From DATMBL01 sp050735975 (GTDB taxonomy: Bacteria > Desulfobacterota > Binatia > UBA9968), in NCBI GenBank assembly GCA_050735975.1, contig JBOHVS010000339.1, positions 1 through 42,615 of the forward strand: a stretch of DNA of 42,615 bases, given 5' to 3'. This document shows, in pieces, positions 34,954 through 42,615 of this stretch. Numbering within the stretch: position 1 is the first letter of the stretch; every line of letters starts with the position of its first letter. A program made the translations under genes and the position numbers. The notes below the pieces were generated by a model, which was not told where the DNA came from, did not search any database, and saw only the letters and a program-made list of their open reading frames with translations.

Positions 34954-35277
34954 CTATTCCAGCAACGCAGGCACGAGCACGACGAGCGCGACTACCGTCA
35001 CGACTAAGGCACCGACAGCCAGCGCGCTTCCGTAGGGCAGAACAAACACGGCTATAATCACGCCCATAGACAGGGCGATAAACGTGGCTAGAAATATCTT
35101 TAGCCAAAACTCACCGGTTAGCACCTTCTCTTTCGGAGAGCCGAAGAGAAAGCGCCAGTCAGTCTGTGTGAAGGCCGGTTTGCCGCCTGCCTTGCGCCGA
35201 AGCAACAAGACGACAAACGCCAGAAGCAAAACCAGAACGATCATCAAATACCAGAAAACGAGTTCACCAAGGCTCAT
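34954..35277 (-). CDS. Small three-helix membrane protein
   Basis: A 107-residue protein with three hydrophobic segments (about residues 5-25, 60-80 and 83-105). A short loop with Trp-Arg-Phe-Leu-Phe-Gly-Ser sits between the first and second. It starts 10 bases after the stop of the YHYH-type gene, so the two are probably on one message. No family is recognised. Its function is unknown. Confidence 0.55.
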   Translation of the reverse strand: MSLGELVFWYLMIVLVLLLAFVVLLLRRKAGGKPAFTQTDWRFLFGSPKEKVLTGEFWLKIFLATFIALSMGVIIAVFVLPYGSALAVGALVVTVVALVVLVPALLE

Positions 35278-35286
35278 GTCAGCGAA

Positions 35287-35568
35287 TCACTGAGGTTTCT
35301 GGCTCGACGTGATTTCTTCTTCTGCTATTTCACCATAGGGCCAAGGACGGCCCAGATTAAGGAATTGGAGCTTAAGAAGTCGAATCATCTGAATCTTAGA
35401 ATCAAAACTGCCGCCCTTAAACACTCCTTCATGACAATGGTAGTCCTTCGGTTCTTTGCCGTAGTGACATCCGTAGGAATCGAGCTTACCCTCGTGAGCG
35501 TACCCGGGAATCGGAACGAGCACGATTGCGAGAAAGCTGATAGTCAACTGAAGCAGCAATTTAATCAT
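35287..35568 (-). CDS. Small secreted YHYH-like protein
   Basis: A 93-residue product from ATG 35568, chosen because a signal peptide follows (Leu-Leu-Leu-Gln-Leu-Thr ... Pro-Gly-Tyr-Ala). The mature part has His-Glu-Gly, Gly-Cys-His and Tyr-His-Cys-His-Glu-Gly-Val-Phe. This is the compact His/Cys pattern of YHYH-domain exported proteins and of short 'HKDxxxxHCH' cell-surface factors found in many Proteobacteria. Two cysteines may be disulphide-bonded. The function of this family is not settled. Confidence 0.65.
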   Translation of the reverse strand: MIKLLLQLTISFLAIVLVPIPGYAHEGKLDSYGCHYGKEPKDYHCHEGVFKGGSFDSKIQMIRLLKLQFLNLGRPWPYGEIAEEEITSSQKPQ

Positions 35569-35789
35569 CACGATTGTATGTGTATGCGCGGGCACTCGAT
35601 TCGGCGTAACGGCGCTTTCGGTTAAAATCGGGCTGTTCCGCCTCACGGCGGACAGGCGTTAAATCGAGCAAATTAAATGCCGTAAGAAAAATGAACGAAA
35701 ATTCATCATTGCGGCTTGAATCCTGTCGAGCATGCCCATACTTGGACAATGACGTGCGCTTTTTGTAGCTCGTTCGCGCCGCGGAAGCC

Positions 35790-36629
35790 TCAAATTCCCG
35801 CGGGCGGCCATTCAATGGTAGCATTGTCAAGTCTGATCTCGGTATGCTCGACAGGTTTGAAATGACCCGCAGCGGCATCATAATCCCACCGTTCGACAAT
35901 ACATTCCCGGTTTTTGTCTGCGCGCGCATAGCGAATTAGGTTGACTGAATTCGGCGCATCGTGCCGCACCCGCGTGGACACGGCGGTGCCGGCCTGGACG
36001 ATCCAAACGCTGCGGGGTAAGTCCTGGAAACGCTCCCGCAGCGGCCGGACATACGGCAGATGGATGTGCCCGCCCATCACTAGATCCGCGCCCGCCCTCG
36101 CCCACTCGCGCACCGCTTCCCCATGGCCGTGCAACAGGTTTTTTTCCTCCTTTGTACGTGTGACATGCACCGGCTGATGGGTGACGACGATGCGCAGTTG
36201 TTCGGCGGCGGCACGCCTCAAACGTTTCGCTACCCGCTGGATCTGCTGAGCAGAAACTTCGCCATCTTTGTGGCGCGAAGGGCGCGTGGTGTTGACAGCG
36301 ATGACCAGCAAGTCCGGCGACTCGAATGTCGCTTCCAAATCGGGCCCGAACACGCGCTGGTGATTCGCGTATGGATAGAAGACCCGCGCCACGACATTGA
36401 AGAGCGGGATGTCGTGGTTACCGGGGAGCACCAGGGTGGAAGGAACGGCAAGGCGATCGACAAACTCTCGCGCGGCGCGGAACTGGGCGCGACGCGCGCG
36501 TTGTGTAATATCGCCCGAGAGCACGACCAGATCGGGCGCCTGTTGGCGAACGATCTCTATCAACGCCTCGACCACCTCAGGCTGTTCGGTTCCGAAGTGC
36601 GTGTCGGATACCTGCAGGAGCAAGCTCAT
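35790..36629 (-). CDS. Calcineurin-type metallophosphoesterase
   Basis: A protein of about 279 residues. All family metal motifs are visible: Ser-Asp-Thr-His (Asp-x-His), Gly-Asp-Ile-Thr, Gly-Asn-His-Asp, Val-Thr-His-Gln and Gly-Gly-His-Ile-His. Such enzymes hydrolyse phosphodiesters or monoesters, including cyclic nucleotides (Icc/CpdA type). ATG 36629 is chosen so that the first metal motif sits at the very N-terminus as in relatives; an ATG at 36695 is also in frame. It lies alone on the minus strand. The substrate cannot be specified. Confidence 0.8.
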   Translation of the reverse strand: MSLLLQVSDTHFGTEQPEVVEALIEIVRQQAPDLVVLSGDITQRARRAQFRAAREFVDRLAVPSTLVLPGNHDIPLFNVVARVFYPYANHQRVFGPDLEATFESPDLLVIAVNTTRPSRHKDGEVSAQQIQRVAKRLRRAAAEQLRIVVTHQPVHVTRTKEEKNLLHGHGEAVREWARAGADLVMGGHIHLPYVRPLRERFQDLPRSVWIVQAGTAVSTRVRHDAPNSVNLIRYARADKNRECIVERWDYDAAAGHFKPVEHTEIRLDNATIEWPPAGI

Positions 36630-37020
36630 GTCGGGTTCGCCGGATTTAGATCGTTCGTGGGCGCCAGCAACAACAATACGCCCAATGGCCGGCATTAAGC
36701 ACGATAAAGAGAGCTTGGGCCGGTTTTACTATCTACATTGTCTGCGCCGTACATTGCTCTTGACGTTGGCACGTGACGAAAGCCACGTCGCGCGAACGAG
36801 TTTAACAGAGTAGCCGATGAAGAGAAGTAAGAAAAGCGAACGCCCGGGGGCGGTACGTTTAGAGATTGTCTAAGGTATTTGCGGCAAAGTGCTATTCGAC
36901 GCGGCCGATTCGCGCTGTTTTGGAGCGGCGGGGAAATGTCACACGCGCCGGCTTTTGTAGCGGCCGAACTTTTCGATTCGCCGTTGCTTTCTAAGACCTT
37001 TTGCTTTAAGTGTTTAACGC
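36630..37020. other. Gap with no recognisable gene
   Basis: About 390 bases between the phosphoesterase start and the end of the M23 peptidase gene. Several short frames exist, but none has a ribosome-binding site or recognisable content. No strong hairpin was seen. Confidence 0.4.
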
Positions 37021-37806
37021 CTAATTATTTTCCCTGATGAGGCCTTTTCGGGGATCGATTGGAATACCCTTGACCCTGACTTCATAGTGGAGATGCGGAC
37101 CGGTACTCTTTCCTGTGTTGCCTACCTGCGCGATTGGCTGGCCTTTGCTGACGCGATCTCCTTTGTTGACCAAAATTTTGGAGAGATGGGCATATTGACT
37201 CTTGATCTCCTGGCCGTGGTTTAGAACTATGGCCTTGCCGTTACCGCCGCTTTGCTCGATTGACTCCACGACCGCGTCTCCCGCCGCATGAACCGGAGTC
37301 CCTATCGAATTGGGAATGTCCAGCCCGGAATGAAACTCCATTTCGCCCGTCCAGGGAGACCTGCGCATCCCGACTCCGGAAACTACCCGTCCCTGCACAG
37401 GCCAATCGGAAGGCAACGAAGCGATCAACTGCTTAAGCTCACCCTGGAGAACGGCGAGGATCCGTTGTAGCTCTTCACCCTCAAGCTGAGAATCGACAGA
37501 TGCTGCGTGCCGGCGTGGAAGGGAAGCCTGGATTGTTTCTCGAAACCCTCTCCAGCGGGAGAGCGCCTCCTGAACCTCTTTCGTCCTGTGTCGCAACGCG
37601 GCTAACTTCTCTTGTTGCGCTCGGGCCTTCGCAGTGACCTCCTCCAACTTTCTCCGCTCGAGCGCAAGGTAGTCGCTGAACGACCACGCGCCCAAGCACA
37701 GCAGCAGCATCCCGCTCAACATGAAATAACGAAGTCCTTGTTGAGAAACGACGAACCGATGCATCTGCGTTCCCCGTAAAACGAGGATGGAGTAGGGCCT
37801 ACTCAT
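37021..37806 (-). CDS. M23 murein endopeptidase with coiled-coil and membrane anchor
   Basis: A 261-residue protein. An N-terminal transmembrane segment (about 27-47) is followed by a charged coiled coil (about 50-130). The LytM/M23 zinc-peptidase domain has His159-x3-Asp163, a catalytic His at about 207 (Tyr-Ala-His-Leu-Ser) and His238-x-His240. It cuts peptide cross-links of the cell wall in the periplasm. It overlaps the bactofilin gene by eight bases, so the two are translated together. Similar peptidase-bactofilin pairs shape cells in Helicobacter, Myxococcus and others. Confidence 0.9.
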   Translation of the reverse strand: MSRPYSILVLRGTQMHRFVVSQQGLRYFMLSGMLLLCLGAWSFSDYLALERRKLEEVTAKARAQQEKLAALRHRTKEVQEALSRWRGFRETIQASLPRRHAASVDSQLEGEELQRILAVLQGELKQLIASLPSDWPVQGRVVSGVGMRRSPWTGEMEFHSGLDIPNSIGTPVHAAGDAVVESIEQSGGNGKAIVLNHGQEIKSQYAHLSKILVNKGDRVSKGQPIAQVGNTGKSTGPHLHYEVRVKGIPIDPRKGLIRENN

Positions 37807-38170
37807 ATTTCAAAACCTCCTGCCGGTTGGTCTTGCATTGGCCGTCAAAGACCACGCCCTCTTCCATTATCAAGACAGGCGTTACAATGTTACCGAAAAC
37901 GCGGGCAGTGCGACCAAGCTCGACCCGCTCCCGTGCGGTGATGTTGCCTCTGATCTGCCCGCTTATGATGCCAACGCCTACCTGGACCTCGGCTTCCACC
38001 TCACTCTTCTGCCCGAGGAGCAGCGTGTCCGCAGACAACATTTCACCGCGAAATTTTCCGTTCAGGGCCAATGTCCCGACAAATGTGAGACGGCCTTCCG
38101 CTTCGCAGCCGTCATCGATAACTGAGGTCGGAGCGTGATTCGAACTTATGCCCTTTTTCCAGAGCCGCAT
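37799..38170 (-). CDS. Bactofilin (polymer-forming cytoskeletal protein)
   Basis: A 123-residue single-domain bactofilin. The right-handed beta-helix repeats show as alternating Val/Ile/Leu with Gly turns: Gly-Thr-Leu-Ala-Leu-Asn-Gly, Leu-Leu-Leu-Gly, Gly-Val-Gly-Ile-Ile-Ser-Gly-Gln-Ile-Arg-Gly-Asn and Val-Glu-Leu-Gly. Short tails flank the core, as usual. It polymerises in the cytoplasm and probably positions the M23 peptidase encoded by the overlapping gene at certain sites of the cell wall. The gene starts at ATG 38170. Confidence 0.88.
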   Translation of the reverse strand: MRLWKKGISSNHAPTSVIDDGCEAEGRLTFVGTLALNGKFRGEMLSADTLLLGQKSEVEAEVQVGVGIISGQIRGNITARERVELGRTARVFGNIVTPVLIMEEGVVFDGQCKTNRQEVLKYE

Positions 38171-38655
38171 ATTTTCCCCGCTAGTTTAATCAGAACTTAC
38201 AGAGATCTCTGCGTGAATAAAACGCTATGTCGGAGGATAAATCGGCTTTTTGAAAGTCTAATCATGTGCCCGCAACAGCTGTGCCAGCCACTTGCTGGCT
38301 GCATTTGTTGTTTTGCATGTGACAGAGTGCGCCACTACGACCCTTCTTTCGTCAATAATTTCTCGGGCGAACAAAATTTGTGCGTAGAGGTTCTTTTCTG
38401 TGCATCTATCAGGACCGAGGAGTTCGCACAAGCATAAATCACCACTGAACAAAATATTCTTTGATCCGCCTTGCGCCCACCGCCTTCTTGACAGCCACGG
38501 TTTTCGAAAAGTCTCTAGCCTATGTACGGATCATGGGACTACAAATGCTCTTGACACATTTCTCACGTTTACTATATGCGATATGCGAGACCTGCGGGGC
38601 ATAGACACAAGACGTTGCGAATGGCGTCAATGAAGAGTGGAGTGAGGAGATAACG
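38171..38655. other. Intergenic region between bactofilin and a short gene
   Basis: A gap of 485 bases holding the promoter at 38551-38578 and otherwise no convincing gene. Two small open frames (one on each strand around 38260-38450) lack ribosome-binding sites. Confidence 0.45.
38551..38578 (+). promoter_or_regulatory. Strong sigma-70-type promoter
   Basis: TTGACA at 38551-38556 is a perfect -35 box, followed by a 16-base spacer and TATATG at 38573-38578. The next gene candidate starts at 38656, with its own GAGGAG site. Confidence 0.6.
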
Positions 38656-38880
38656 ATGAGCTTGCAAATTGTCTCTGAGGTACACAAGGTCAACCGCGGT
38701 CAAAATGAGGAACAAGCGGACTTCGCCCCGCAAAGTAATGGCGCGGGCTGGCCAAAGAATACTTGGTTTCAGAAACGTTTACGATACGTCAGAGAACAGC
38801 AACGAAGGAAGGAAATTGAGTTCGTCTACGAATGCGGATTGGGTACTATTACGTTTCGGCAACCCATTGGCGTTGATTAG
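38656..38880 (+). CDS. Short protein of unknown function
   Basis: A 74-residue frame starting at ATG 38656 with GAGGAGAT just upstream and a good promoter 78-105 bases ahead. The product is polar, with a basic central helix (Arg-Glu-Gln-Gln-Arg-Arg-Lys-Glu) and a Phe-Arg-Gln-Pro C-terminus. No family is recognised. A longer frame in another register (38669-39064) overlaps but lacks a ribosome-binding site. The promoter and Shine-Dalgarno pair is the main reason to accept it. Confidence 0.4.
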   Translation: MSLQIVSEVHKVNRGQNEEQADFAPQSNGAGWPKNTWFQKRLRYVREQQRRKEIEFVYECGLGTITFRQPIGVD

Positions 38881-39060
38881 AAAGATCCGGGACTCCTTCT
38901 TTCAACTATTCATTCCATCGCTCAGCGCTTACCTTTCGACGAAACCGTCTCACGGTTGCGGCACTGTACCAAAGCTGAAACAGTACTCCTCAGTCACTCG
39001 TCAGCAAACCCGTAGCGTGTGGACAATCGAATTCGTCGGCACAACGACTTACATATTCTG

Positions 39061-40881
39061 CTAGGATGCCCATAAACCTCGAACTCTCAACAAGATCTCT
39101 TCCGTGACTTTCGGTATTAAGGCTTGTAGCTTTTCATCGATCTTAGCCCGAACCGAATCTTCGCATTTCTTTCGGCCACCCTCGACCAACCGCTCAAATC
39201 GAGTTTCCCATAGTGTCGTTCTCACGACCATAGCCGGTAGATTTATACTCTCGACGGCTTCGCTAATCTTTTGTCCGCTGTACCACCATACCCCTGCTGC
39301 CGCTAATACACCGATCAGTAGTCCGATGAGAAAGCCGACAGGTCCGGTGGTGCCCAATACCGAAGCAATGATTGCGATTCCTAACTCCTCGCCAATCCCG
39401 CCGCCAATCGTGCCTAAGACTACCGCGACCGAGGTCCCCACCGAAGCAGTTGCAGCCGCAGTAAGCTGACCGCCGACGCTTGCTGCGGCGATTTCGGCGG
39501 CGGGTATTTTCAGTTCCCCAACCACTTCTCGTGGTCCGTCGAGATCACTAAAATCCGTTCCGATACCCCTCAGCATTTCCCCGATGCGCCCGGATAAAGA
39601 AGTTCGAAACTCGGGCACGCCGGTCTCAACGATAAAGGCTGTCAGTTGAGGTAAGAATCCTTCGGTAATCGAAATTAACTCGAATTTGAGGTCTGCAACT
39701 CGACCGCCCTCCTGCCGAAACGATCGCAATCTTGGGACGATCTGTTCGTCGTAAAGTCTTCGGCTTACAAAAGCCGCCACATCCTCGGAAAACTTGGCTC
39801 CACTCGCCTCCACCTCCTTCTCGACAAATCTTCTTATCGGGGCGTCAATTACTCCGGCATAATACTCGTCGAACGAAAAAGTAAGTCCGCTGGAAGCTAT
39901 CTTGATCGCCCGCCATTGCCATGCGGCCAATAAAATCCTCGGGATAACAACGCCTATGACGACCGTGATCGCGAAAAGGTGAATCCAAGCGGCAGCTTCA
40001 TCGCCCTGAGGAGTTAATAGCCGAGTCACGCTGATCTGTTCCGCTAATCTTAAGCCAAGTAGTTGCGACAGGAATAAGCTCGGTCCGAACAGTATATCGA
40101 CAAAAGTGGAGACGCTGCTTGCGTCCGTCACAAACGTGCTCGCCCAGACCACCTCATAGCCTTGAAAAAGGCCGCGGAAGTACATGCCCCCGATGGCACC
40201 GGTCGCCATGAACAAAGCACCCATATGAAGCACATGCTTCGACCTGGCGGCCACTAAAGAAGCTGCAAACGATATCCAATTTGTACTGAAGCGCCTTACC
40301 ACTTCGGCGAAGGTCCTTTTCTCTTGAATTCCGAAGACCATCTTGTGAAAGAATTGCCACAGGCCTGGCAAAATCAATCTAACAAGCCACGGAACCTTGG
40401 TTTCCTGATTGGGTTTTCCTTGCGCTATTTTCCTCTCCCGAATTCTCGGGTCAAAGTTCCGTGAGCGTTTCATCAAACGAGCGAAGCCAAGGTTTTTGCT
40501 CCTCAAAAGCAAAAGCGAAAAGCCCACCAGATACACCAAAATGTTCCATGCGACGAGTAACAAAACCGGATTGCGGACAACGTGTATCTTCTCCGCGGGG
40601 CCGAGCAGATTGGTCGCCGCGCCGAGGATCAACCCCAAAACACAGACCGGCAAAGTCCAAGGCGTCGGCAGTTTTGTTAACTCGAGTATAGATTGGTACG
40701 GCGCTGATATACGTTCAAACAAATAAGCTGCGCGTGTCTCGACCCAGACCAGTCCCGGCCCAACAGCCCCAGCCGCGGCGAGTGCGTCGGTTAGAACCTT
40801 CGGCGAAAAGAAACCCGGTTCCACTTCTTCGATGGAACGGACTAAGATGATCTTTGCCGCTTGCTCTTCGGTTAAAGGCAT
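39061..40881 (-). CDS. DUF2868-like integral membrane protein
   Basis: A 606-residue membrane protein with about seven hydrophobic segments. Residues 1-60 match the Glu-x-x-Pro-rich opening, and residues 100-125 (Asn-Pro-Val-Leu-Leu-Leu-Val-Ala-Trp-Asn) match the DUF2868 core. The C-terminal third holds a Gly/Ala-rich double membrane segment (about 470-540) and a long charged helix, suggesting a membrane-shaping or GTPase-partner role. In Proteobacteria DUF2868 genes sit beside a DUF3482 GTPase; that partner is not in the window. The function is undefined. Confidence 0.65.
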   Translation of the reverse strand: MPLTEEQAAKIILVRSIEEVEPGFFSPKVLTDALAAAGAVGPGLVWVETRAAYLFERISAPYQSILELTKLPTPWTLPVCVLGLILGAATNLLGPAEKIHVVRNPVLLLVAWNILVYLVGFSLLLLRSKNLGFARLMKRSRNFDPRIRERKIAQGKPNQETKVPWLVRLILPGLWQFFHKMVFGIQEKRTFAEVVRRFSTNWISFAASLVAARSKHVLHMGALFMATGAIGGMYFRGLFQGYEVVWASTFVTDASSVSTFVDILFGPSLFLSQLLGLRLAEQISVTRLLTPQGDEAAAWIHLFAITVVIGVVIPRILLAAWQWRAIKIASSGLTFSFDEYYAGVIDAPIRRFVEKEVEASGAKFSEDVAAFVSRRLYDEQIVPRLRSFRQEGGRVADLKFELISITEGFLPQLTAFIVETGVPEFRTSLSGRIGEMLRGIGTDFSDLDGPREVVGELKIPAAEIAAASVGGQLTAAATASVGTSVAVVLGTIGGGIGEELGIAIIASVLGTTGPVGFLIGLLIGVLAAAGVWWYSGQKISEAVESINLPAMVVRTTLWETRFERLVEGGRKKCEDSVRAKIDEKLQALIPKVTEEILLRVRGLWAS

Positions 40882-41204
40882 AACTCGAATCCAGATCCGG
40901 TAAGAAGATCTGGCGCTATCCGGATTCTTTAACCTTTATCAAGTCTGCCGCATTGATTCGACGCCCATCCAACTTCACGTTCGCTGAGAAGCCAGGCTCG
41001 TTTGTCTCTTCAGGTCTTGGCGTGGTTGCGCCGTCGTCCCGAAAAGGGATCTTCGCCGCGAAAATGTATCAATTATGAAACACGGCCACTCAGAATTTTT
41101 CTTATGCATGAGACATCGCATGGAATTTCTTGGCAAAGTTTGTCCCCTCCCGTAATCTGAGCGACAAATGACAATCGGCACCGCTCTTGCTCAATCAACG
41201 TGCC
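40882..41204. other. Divergent gap upstream of a zinc-ribbon gene
   Basis: About 320 bases between the DUF2868-like gene (minus) and the zinc-ribbon gene (plus). No convincing promoter or gene is visible. Confidence 0.4.
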
Positions 41205-41429
41205 ATGAAGTTTATTTGCCGGCATTGCGATGAGATAACCACCGGTAGGCCATATCGGGTGGTCAGCCAAGAGGATGGCGTTATCTTGCTTAATATGGTC
41301 GTTTGTCACGCATGTAACAAACAGGCAAGAGCCCTGGGGTTGCGCTCGAAAGAGATCAACCTCGATCCTAAGCCTCGCAAACACCGTCGTTCGTTGGACT
41401 ATACCGGTGCCGCCACGGCTGGTCGGTAG
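41205..41429 (+). CDS. Small zinc-ribbon protein
   Basis: A 74-residue protein from ATG 41205, a site that places the first zinc pair at the N-terminus: Ile-Cys-Arg-His-Cys, with a second pair in Val-Cys-His-Ala-Cys-Asn. This is the treble-clef or ribbon layout of small nucleic-acid or protein-binding factors. No ribosome-binding site is obvious, and a TTG at 41187 is an in-frame alternative. It lies between the DUF2868-like and EcsC-like genes. Confidence 0.5.
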   Translation: MKFICRHCDEITTGRPYRVVSQEDGVILLNMVVCHACNKQARALGLRSKEINLDPKPRKHRRSLDYTGAATAGR

Positions 41430-41647
41430 TTGGCGGGGTTCCCTCCACCTCGCGCGAGGACCAAGAGGAGCTTCTAATCCTCCCCGTTGAAAGCGGTTCG
41501 TGACCGCTAATTCACATTTGAGGATTCTCGGAAACTCGAAAATGAGAGTTTGCCGAAAAACGCGGGACACTCGCTGACTTTTGCGGCTTCTTACAAGCCC
41601 TGTTCATGATTCTAAGCGCGTCATCGCGATGCCGCTCAGCAGGGTGC

Positions 41648-42271
41648 TTACTTAAACTCAATCTTCTTGCGAAAGAATTCGATCGCAGTTTGCCCTATAC
41701 GGTCGGTGTCGTAATACGCGTATGCGGCGACGGCTACGGCCCCGAGCATGGGCAGCCATCTCGAGTCTCGTCGGCGCGCCATCCCTTGAATGATTTCAGT
41801 GCCGGTATTTTCCGGAGCATCTTCATTCCGCAACGGTCCGCAGGGCGCGACCGCTATTTGCCCCATACTTATCACCAGCTCGCGCATGAACTGCGCGGTC
41901 CCGTGCCGGAACAAACAATAGAGGATCGACTCTTCCGAGAGTTTCCCGTTCTTACCGAAGACGGCTCCCACATCCACAACCATCTGGGCTTGAAGCCGCC
42001 ATATCGCCGCGAGTTCGGGAAGAATAGTCGACCAACCTGAGGGCCCAGGCTGCAGCGCAAGCGATCCGGAGACAGCAGCAGCCCTAAGGCAGGCGCCGGA
42101 TATTATTTCCCGGGCACGGCAAAGAGCGTTGCCCGCTTGCTTTTCTGTACTGGGCCGAATTTCATTGATTGCTTCGACGAGGGCCGCGAAAACTTCGTCC
42201 AGCAATTCGCTTTGTCGTATGGGATCTCTGCGGGCGATTGGGTTAAAACTAAAGCTTGCTTCGTCTGTCAC
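41648..42271 (-). CDS. EcsC/DUF697-like membrane-associated protein
   Basis: A 207-residue protein. The GTG at 42271 is preferred to a GTG at 42286 because GGGGAG sits five bases before it. A helix-rich N-terminal region is followed by Gly-Ser-Leu-Ala-Leu-Gln-Pro-Gly-Pro-Ser-Gly-Trp and an Ala-Ile-Trp-Arg-Leu-Gln-Ala-Gln stretch. This motif pair is typical of EcsC/DUF697 proteins. A final hydrophobic segment with Ala-Val-Ala-Val-Ala-Ala-Tyr-Ala may anchor it. Such proteins often sit near DUF2868/DUF3482 membrane-GTPase genes, which fits the DUF2868-like neighbour. The function is unknown. Confidence 0.6.
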   Translation of the reverse strand: MTDEASFSFNPIARRDPIRQSELLDEVFAALVEAINEIRPSTEKQAGNALCRAREIISGACLRAAAVSGSLALQPGPSGWSTILPELAAIWRLQAQMVVDVGAVFGKNGKLSEESILYCLFRHGTAQFMRELVISMGQIAVAPCGPLRNEDAPENTGTEIIQGMARRRDSRWLPMLGAVAVAAYAYYDTDRIGQTAIEFFRKKIEFK

Positions 42272-42494
42272 GGTAGCTCCCCGCACTTCGCTCGAAGTTA
42301 ACGCTTTGTATGCGAGGAGTTATCGGGCGACCAGTGCTCAAAAAAACGTCCGGTCGGATTCACTCGCAATCATTTCTTCCCAGAGGGCTGGCGCTTCAAA
42401 GCCAACAAATGACTTCTGCGCAACGTCTTCATCCGGCGGCGAGAGTTTAAACGGATACGAGTCATAATGGCAAGAGAAAAATAGCAATATGTTG

Positions 42495-42615
42495 TAGCAA
42501 AGTGATTATGTCAGGGGTTAATAGCAACGTAATTATGTCAGGGTGTGGCGATGACAACCCTGACGATGAAGGATGAGAAGCGGATAGAGGTGATTCAAAG
42601 AGTGTTTCGAGGCGA
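42495..42615 (+). mobile_element. Left end of an ISNCY-like insertion sequence
   Basis: Two 22-base direct repeats start the element region: TAGCAAAGTGATTATGTCAG plus GG at 42495-42516 and a copy at 42522-42543 with two differences. These are probably transposase-binding sites or the terminal repeat. A transposase start follows at 42551. The outer boundary and any target duplication lie beyond what can be fixed, because the right end is off the window. Confidence 0.55.
42551..42615 (+). CDS. Transposase N-terminus (ISNCY/helix-turn-helix type), partial
   Basis: ATG 42551 opens the frame Met-Thr-Thr-Leu-Thr-Met-Lys-Asp-Glu-Lys-Arg-Ile-Glu-Val-Ile-Gln-Arg-Val. This matches the standard start of ISNCY-type transposases that carry an N-terminal helix-turn-helix. 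Only 21 codons are present before the window ends. The direct repeats just upstream support the mobile-element reading. Confidence 0.6.
   Translation, partial: MTTLTMKDEKRIEVIQRVFRG

Noticed and set aside
36123..36698. A 191-codon plus-strand frame opposite the metallophosphoesterase
   Set aside because: All metal-binding motifs of the phosphoesterase are read on the minus strand; this is a shadow frame.
38125..38170. A TTCGAATC-like stretch that resembles a tRNA T-loop on the minus strand
   Set aside because: It lies within the first codons of the bactofilin gene, and no acceptor or anticodon arms fit around it.

Overview
The window reads as a piece of chromosome from an uncultured, free-living diderm bacterium. 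An LpxL/HtrB-type acyltransferase and lipobox-bearing lipoproteins argue for an outer membrane. The mixture of Rieske oxygenases, a LigB-type dioxygenase, binding-protein transporters and reductive-dehalogenase-like proteins resembles soil or groundwater lineages related to Deltaproteobacteria, such as Binatota- or Tectomicrobia-like groups. That placement is inference from gene content; no rRNA or tRNA gene was seen.

Region 1 (1-13.1 kb) is a visibly AT-richer surface-polysaccharide island. It holds a GT39-like membrane glycosyltransferase, a GT2 polyprenyl-phosphate-type transferase, a flippase-like membrane protein, a GT4 remnant, an NAD-sugar epimerase, a GT4 transferase and a methyltransferase. 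A deleted IS256-type element follows, then a frameshifted subtilisin-like protease translationally coupled to a PrcB-domain protein. About 1.2 kb (PrcB 5' end plus GT2) is present twice in direct orientation, at about 2815-4063 and 11833-13108. Each copy has lost a different gene.

Region 2 (13.3-26 kb) is one long minus-strand catabolic and transport convoy. It encodes a LigB-type extradiol dioxygenase, an RraA-like protein, two Rieske oxygenases, a class II aldolase, and a complete iron(III)/polyamine-type ABC importer (ATPase and fused double permease). Four binding proteins of three different types accompany the single importer. The likely theme is uptake and oxidative breakdown of aromatic or similar organic acids. 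A secreted protein made of two subtilisin-propeptide (I9-like) domains lies just upstream.

Region 3 (27.2-31.2 kb, plus strand) is the most unusual part. A GlcG/HbpS-type protein is followed by a reductive-dehalogenase-like 2x[4Fe-4S] protein, then by a second copy that stops exactly before the Fe-S domain, then by a ferredoxin fused to a second GlcG domain. This looks like a split corrinoid/Fe-S system paired with GlcG domains. The truncated copy carries an in-frame REP-like palindrome.

Region 4 (31.2-42.6 kb) holds mostly envelope and housekeeping genes: a membrane J-domain protein, zinc ribbons, lipoproteins, an LpxL-like acyltransferase, a YHYH-type protein, a metallophosphoesterase, a bactofilin/M23 peptidase pair, a DUF2868-like membrane protein and an EcsC/DUF697-like protein. 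It ends in the left end of an insertion sequence whose transposase runs off the window.
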